Assembly: GCA_022013615.1 (NCBI GenBank)
Contig: JAKLQB010000876.1
Coordinates: forward strand, 1-8,475
Origin: Desulfobacterales bacterium
Lineage (GTDB): Bacteria; Desulfobacterota; DSM-4660; Desulfatiglandales; Desulfatiglandaceae
Length of the DNA stretch: 8,475 bases
Reading direction: 5' to 3'
This document shows positions 6,755-8,475 of this stretch, one piece after another. The stretch's first letter is position 1, and each line of letters begins with the position of its first letter. The notes under the pieces are model-generated. The model worked only from the letters and a program-made list of their open reading frames with translations. It was not told the DNA's origin and ran no database searches. Made by a program: the position numbers and the translations under genes.

Positions 6755-7045
6755 GCAGCAATTCTAATTATGGTCTCAAACTGGCAGGGCCGTGGGGTCT
6801 CTTTTTAAAGGACGCAAGACAAATTCTTCCACAGCTTGTTGAACGCCCCCGTGGCTTTGAATAAAGGCTCCGAGCAGGCAGAAAAGGTGTCAGTCGCAAC
6901 GGAGACTCTCCTTTGGGGCTGTCCTATAACGAATTTCGAGGCTACGCTGCCGTTCAATAGAATGAAATAAGCATTTGCGGCCTTTAAAAAGAGACCCCAC
7001 GGCCCTGCATTAGCAAGGTTTAAAGGTTATAATTAGAATTGCTGC
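6755..7045. repeat. MITE-like palindromic element with nested inverted repeats
   Basis: This 291-base block fills most of the 410-base gap after sucD. Its outer arms are an exact 17-base inverted repeat (6755-6771 and 7029-7045). Inside these lies an exact 28-base inverted repeat (6784-6811 and 6981-7008), extended by 5 more bases after one mismatch (to 6817 and 6975). The linkers between outer and inner arms differ in length (12 and 20 bases). A central 157-base core remains. CATTT occurs just outside both ends (6750-6754 and 7048-7052), possibly a target duplication, but the right copy is offset by 2 bases. No transposase is present. The transcript would fold into a long stem. Alternatives are a REP/ERIC-like repeat or a structured 3' end for sucCD. 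Confidence 0.75.
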
Positions 7046-7061
7046 GCCATTTGAACTTTTC

Positions 7062-7090
7062 TTGACTCTGCATGGCCTTGGTGTTAGACT
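7062..7090 (+). promoter_or_regulatory. Candidate promoter for the Cys-rich protein gene
   Basis: TTGACT (7062-7067) and TAGACT (7085-7090) are separated by 17 bases, 66 bases before the ATG at 7157. It lies just outside the right arm of the palindromic element, so transcription would start independently of sucCD. Confidence 0.45.
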
Positions 7091-7097
7091 TTTGTAT

Positions 7098-7117
7098 AGT
7101 GCAAAATTCACTGCACT
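7098..7117. promoter_or_regulatory. Dyad symmetry near transcription start, possible operator
   Basis: AGTGCA (7098-7103) and TGCACT (7112-7117) are perfect inverted 6-mers separated by 8 bases. They sit just downstream of the candidate -10 box, where a repressor could bind or a short RNA hairpin could form. No matching regulator is in the window. Confidence 0.3.
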
Positions 7118-7156
7118 TTGTGAACTCGCTAAGCATATTAAGGCAGCAGAGGTCTC

Positions 7157-7549
7157 ATGGATAAAGTTCTCAACATCACTGACCGACTTGCAGACAAAAA
7201 ACGAAAACAGCAGGTAGAGCTTTATCGAAACAAGATTGAAACGATTCGAAGAATTGTCCAGTGTTCTTCATGCCATTTCAAATGTGCCATGTGCGGTCAT
7301 CATTTGAACGCCACTGATTCATCTTGTCCACCGGCTTTTTCCCCGCCAGGACTCAACCTGTGTGAAAACTGTCGTACTGAGTTTGAAGATTTCCTGAAAA
7401 TATCAAGAGGGCAAAAGTCATCGGATATTTTTTGGCACAACGAGGAATGGGTGAAACTATGGGCTGCCTGGATGGATTTTTACCAGGCCCTCGGGGAGTT
7501 CGGAAACTCCGCCGAATTTGCTCAACTGATCAAAGAGACTGATAAATAG
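7157..7549 (+). CDS. Cysteine-rich protein of unknown function, zinc-binding-like
   Basis: I do not recognise a characterised family. The 130-residue product begins with a basic, charged helix-like segment (about 1-34). A cysteine-rich middle follows: CSSCHFKCAMCGHHL (36-50), then C57 and C69-x-x-C72. The spacing CxxC-x3-CxxC followed later by CxxC suggests one or two zinc sites or a metal/FeS site; H40, H48 and H49 are potential additional ligands. The C-terminal half (about 90-125) is rich in Trp and aromatic residues (IFWHNEEWVKLWAAWMDFY). There is no signal peptide or membrane segment, so it is presumably cytoplasmic. ATG 7157 has AGAGG at 7148-7152, 4 bases upstream. It lies 109 bases before tatA on the same strand, and a functional link is unproven. 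Confidence 0.8.
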   Translation: MDKVLNITDRLADKKRKQQVELYRNKIETIRRIVQCSSCHFKCAMCGHHLNATDSSCPPAFSPPGLNLCENCRTEFEDFLKISRGQKSSDIFWHNEEWVKLWAAWMDFYQALGEFGNSAEFAQLIKETDK

Positions 7550-7586
7550 CGGAAGAGAAATCATATATCAATCCGGCAAGTTGGAC

Positions 7587-7592
7587 TATAAT
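7587..7592 (+). promoter_or_regulatory. Consensus -10 box upstream of tatA
   Basis: A perfect TATAAT occurs in the 109-base gap before tatA, 66 bases from the start codon. No convincing -35 box stands at the right distance, so this is a weak call. Confidence 0.25.
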
Positions 7593-7610
7593 GATTGATA
7601 ATTAATAATA

Positions 7611-7638
7611 GTCAATCTAAAATCGTCAATCAGAAATC
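7611..7638. repeat. 14-bp tandem duplication in spacer before tatA
   Basis: GTCAATCTAAAATC (7611-7624) is followed directly by GTCAATCAGAAATC (7625-7638), matching at 12 of 14 positions. It ends 8 bases before the tatA ribosome site region and resembles the low-complexity filler at the left end of the window in style but not in sequence. Confidence 0.65.
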
Positions 7639-7658
7639 TCTAAAGTGGAGGTAGATCA

Positions 7659-7850
7659 ATGTTTGGTATAGGTATGCCGGAATTGATCATCATCTTGATC
7701 ATTATCCTAATCATTTTTGGCGCAGGCAAACTGCCGGAAATCGGTAGTGGAATTGGTAAAGGAATCAAGAATTTCAAAAAGGCCACTCACCAGGCACAAG
7801 AGGAAATAGACGCGCCTGATGATGAGAAGGACGATGATGAGGACAAGTAA
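7659..7850 (+). CDS. tatA: Sec-independent protein translocase subunit TatA
   Basis: TatA oligomers form the conduit that moves folded, twin-arginine-tagged proteins across the inner membrane with TatC. The 63-residue product has the full family layout. A short N-terminal MFGIGMPE is followed by a transmembrane helix (about 9-20), the hinge FGAGKLPE (20-27), and an amphipathic helix (about 28-45; [14 protein letters not shown]). The tail is strongly acidic and ends [10 protein letters not shown]. It is at the short end of TatA lengths. ATG 7659 has GGAGG at 7647-7651 with 7-base spacing. No tatB or tatC is adjacent, so the rest of the system must be elsewhere. TatA and TatE cannot be separated by sequence alone, but TatB is unlikely because the N terminus is not of TatB type. 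Confidence 0.93.
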   Translation: MFGIGMPELIIILIIILIIFGAGKLPEIGSGIGKGIKNFKKATHQAQEEIDAPDDEKDDDEDK

Positions 7851-7904
7851 CGAAACCTGCGCAAGCGCATGCCATCTTGAAACTATCCTTAAAAAAAACG
7901 AGGC

Positions 7905-8324
7905 TCAAAAGGGGATATCATCCTCCGGGACGTTAATCGGCTCTTCAATGGGGTAACCTCCCTCCATGGGCTCTGCTCTTCCTTCTTTTCCCGCAGCTCC
8001 TAACATCTGCATTGCTTGAGCAACCACCTCAGTGGTATAACGCTTGTTACCATCCCGGTCTTCCCAGGCCCTTGTTTGCAACCTTCCCTCGATATAGACC
8101 TGACTGCCTTTATGCAGGTACTCTCCGCAGATTTCACCAAGGCGTCTCCATGCCACGATTTTATGCCACTCGGTGCGCTCCTGCTTTTCACCAGTCTCTT
8201 TGTCTTTCCATTCCTCTGATGTGGCTATGCTGAAGTTAGCCACGGCTACGCCGCTGGGTGTGTACCTCACTTCAGGATCTTTTCCCAACCTTCCAATCAA
8301 CATTACCTTATTTATGCCTGCCAA
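7905..8324 (-). CDS. ssb: Single-stranded DNA-binding protein
   Basis: Ssb coats single-stranded DNA in replication, recombination and repair and recruits partners through its C-terminal tip. The 139-residue product has an N-terminal OB fold (about 1-110) starting [18 protein letters not shown]. It keeps the four tryptophans known from E. coli Ssb (W39, W53, W59 and W87, offset by one), including EWHKIVAW (52-59) and [11 protein letters not shown] (77-87). The linker is short (about 110-132), which makes it smaller than the 178-residue E. coli protein. The C-terminal tip EDDIPF (134-139) is canonical. The start is TTG at 8324, preceded by AAAGGAGA 8 bases away; no ATG fits the family N terminus. 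Its first 44 coding bases and its ribosome site lie within the large inverted repeat at the right edge. Confidence 0.96.
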   Translation of the reverse strand: MAGINKVMLIGRLGKDPEVRYTPSGVAVANFSIATSEEWKDKETGEKQERTEWHKIVAWRRLGEICGEYLHKGSQVYIEGRLQTRAWEDRDGNKRYTTEVVAQAMQMLGAAGKEGRAEPMEGGYPIEEPINVPEDDIPF

Positions 8325-8475
8325 CTTTTATTCTCCTTTCTTCTTACTAATTCTCTCTTTTGATGCACCTTAACATAATGGATAAATGGAAATCAAAAGA
8401 GAGAATTAGTAAGAAGAAAGGAGAATAAAAGTTGGCAGGCATAAATAAGGTAATGTTGATTGGAAGGTTGGGAAA
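8281..8475. repeat. Perfect 84-bp inverted repeat at right edge
   Basis: Positions 8281-8364 are the exact reverse complement of 8392-8475 (84 of 84 bases), around a 27-base unique centre (8365-8391). The arms include the first 44 bases of ssb, its ribosome site and 40 bases of upstream sequence. The window ends while still inside the match, so the true length may be greater. Identity through both coding and non-coding bases points to a very recent inverted duplication or to a fold-back chimera at a contig end. Confidence 0.97.
8432..8475 (+). CDS. ssb: 5' fragment of a second, inverted ssb copy (cut by window edge)
   Basis: The right arm of the inverted repeat contains a TTG start at 8432 with GGAG at 8420-8423 upstream, and encodes the same 14 residues as the minus-strand ssb before the window ends. 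If real, it is a head-to-head duplicate gene. If the repeat is an artefact, this gene does not exist. The latter seems at least as likely. Confidence 0.4.
   Translation, partial: MAGINKVMLIGRLG

Noticed and set aside
6805..7026. Minus-strand frame inside the palindromic element as a gene
   Set aside because: It has no ATG or GTG start and no ribosome site, and most of its ends lie in the inverted repeat arms. It is kept only as an observation.
7891..7904. Intrinsic terminator for ssb (run of eight T on the minus strand after the stop)
   Set aside because: The only nearby pairing is a 4-bp GAGG/CCTC stem with a long loop, too weak to call a terminator.
8012..8233. Plus-strand frames opposite ssb
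   Set aside because: They are antisense to an unmistakable Ssb with all key tryptophans and the acidic tip, and have no support of their own.
8365..8391. Hairpin telomere of a linear replicon
   Set aside because: The fold-back geometry fits in principle, but there is no protelomerase gene or other linear-replicon sign, and an assembly or amplification fold-back is simpler.

Overview
The window looks like chromosomal DNA from an anaerobic or facultative proteobacterium, most plausibly one of the Desulfobacterota (former Deltaproteobacteria). The evidence is indirect: a KdsD enzyme implies a Kdo-containing, Gram-negative outer membrane; Orn, SucCD, TatA and Ssb are all of proteobacterial type; there is a cobalamin riboswitch; and intergenic spacers carry short degenerate tandem repeats. 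The taxonomic call is an inference, since no rRNA or other marker gene is present. Nearly all space is used, and the genes are mostly conserved housekeeping functions mixed with poorly characterised neighbours.

Layout. Positions 1-423 hold a minus-strand cobalamin riboswitch (221-385) with its own promoter and an intrinsic terminator (124-159). The gene it controls lies beyond the left edge. Diverging from it is a plus-strand pair: kdsD (571-1572, arabinose-5-phosphate isomerase) and an overlapping DapA/NanA-fold protein (1535-2494) that lacks the Schiff-base lysine of its family. A minus-strand gene for a multi-pass membrane protein of unknown function (2511-3605) converges on this pair with a 16-base gap. 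Next on the plus strand are orn (oligoribonuclease, 3771-4307) and a previously easy-to-miss 59-residue two-helix membrane protein (4304-4483), joined by an ATGA stop/start overlap. The sucC-sucD pair (4625-6746) encodes succinyl-CoA synthetase.

After sucD, a 291-base segment (6755-7045) is bounded by nested perfect inverted repeats of 17 and 28 bases and resembles a MITE or a large palindromic repeat. It is followed by a cysteine-rich 130-residue protein of unknown function (7157-7549), tatA (7659-7850), and ssb on the minus strand (7905-8324). The right edge of the window falls inside an exact 84-base inverted repeat (8281-8364 against 8392-8475) that starts a second, head-to-head copy of ssb. 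This is either a real inverted duplication or a fold-back/assembly artefact at a contig end.

Functional threads. KdsD feeds Kdo synthesis for lipopolysaccharide. SucCD interconverts succinyl-CoA and succinate with substrate-level phosphorylation in the TCA cycle, forward or reverse. Orn removes 2-5 nt RNA fragments, including pGpG from c-di-GMP turnover in bacteria that use it. TatA forms the pore component for export of folded proteins. Ssb protects single-stranded DNA. No CRISPR array, tRNA, rRNA, phage module or obvious defence operon is visible. The items most worth a second look are the 6755-7045 palindromic element, the ssb fold-back at the right edge, the catalytically altered DapA-like protein, the internally duplicated membrane protein, and the small ORF coupled to orn.
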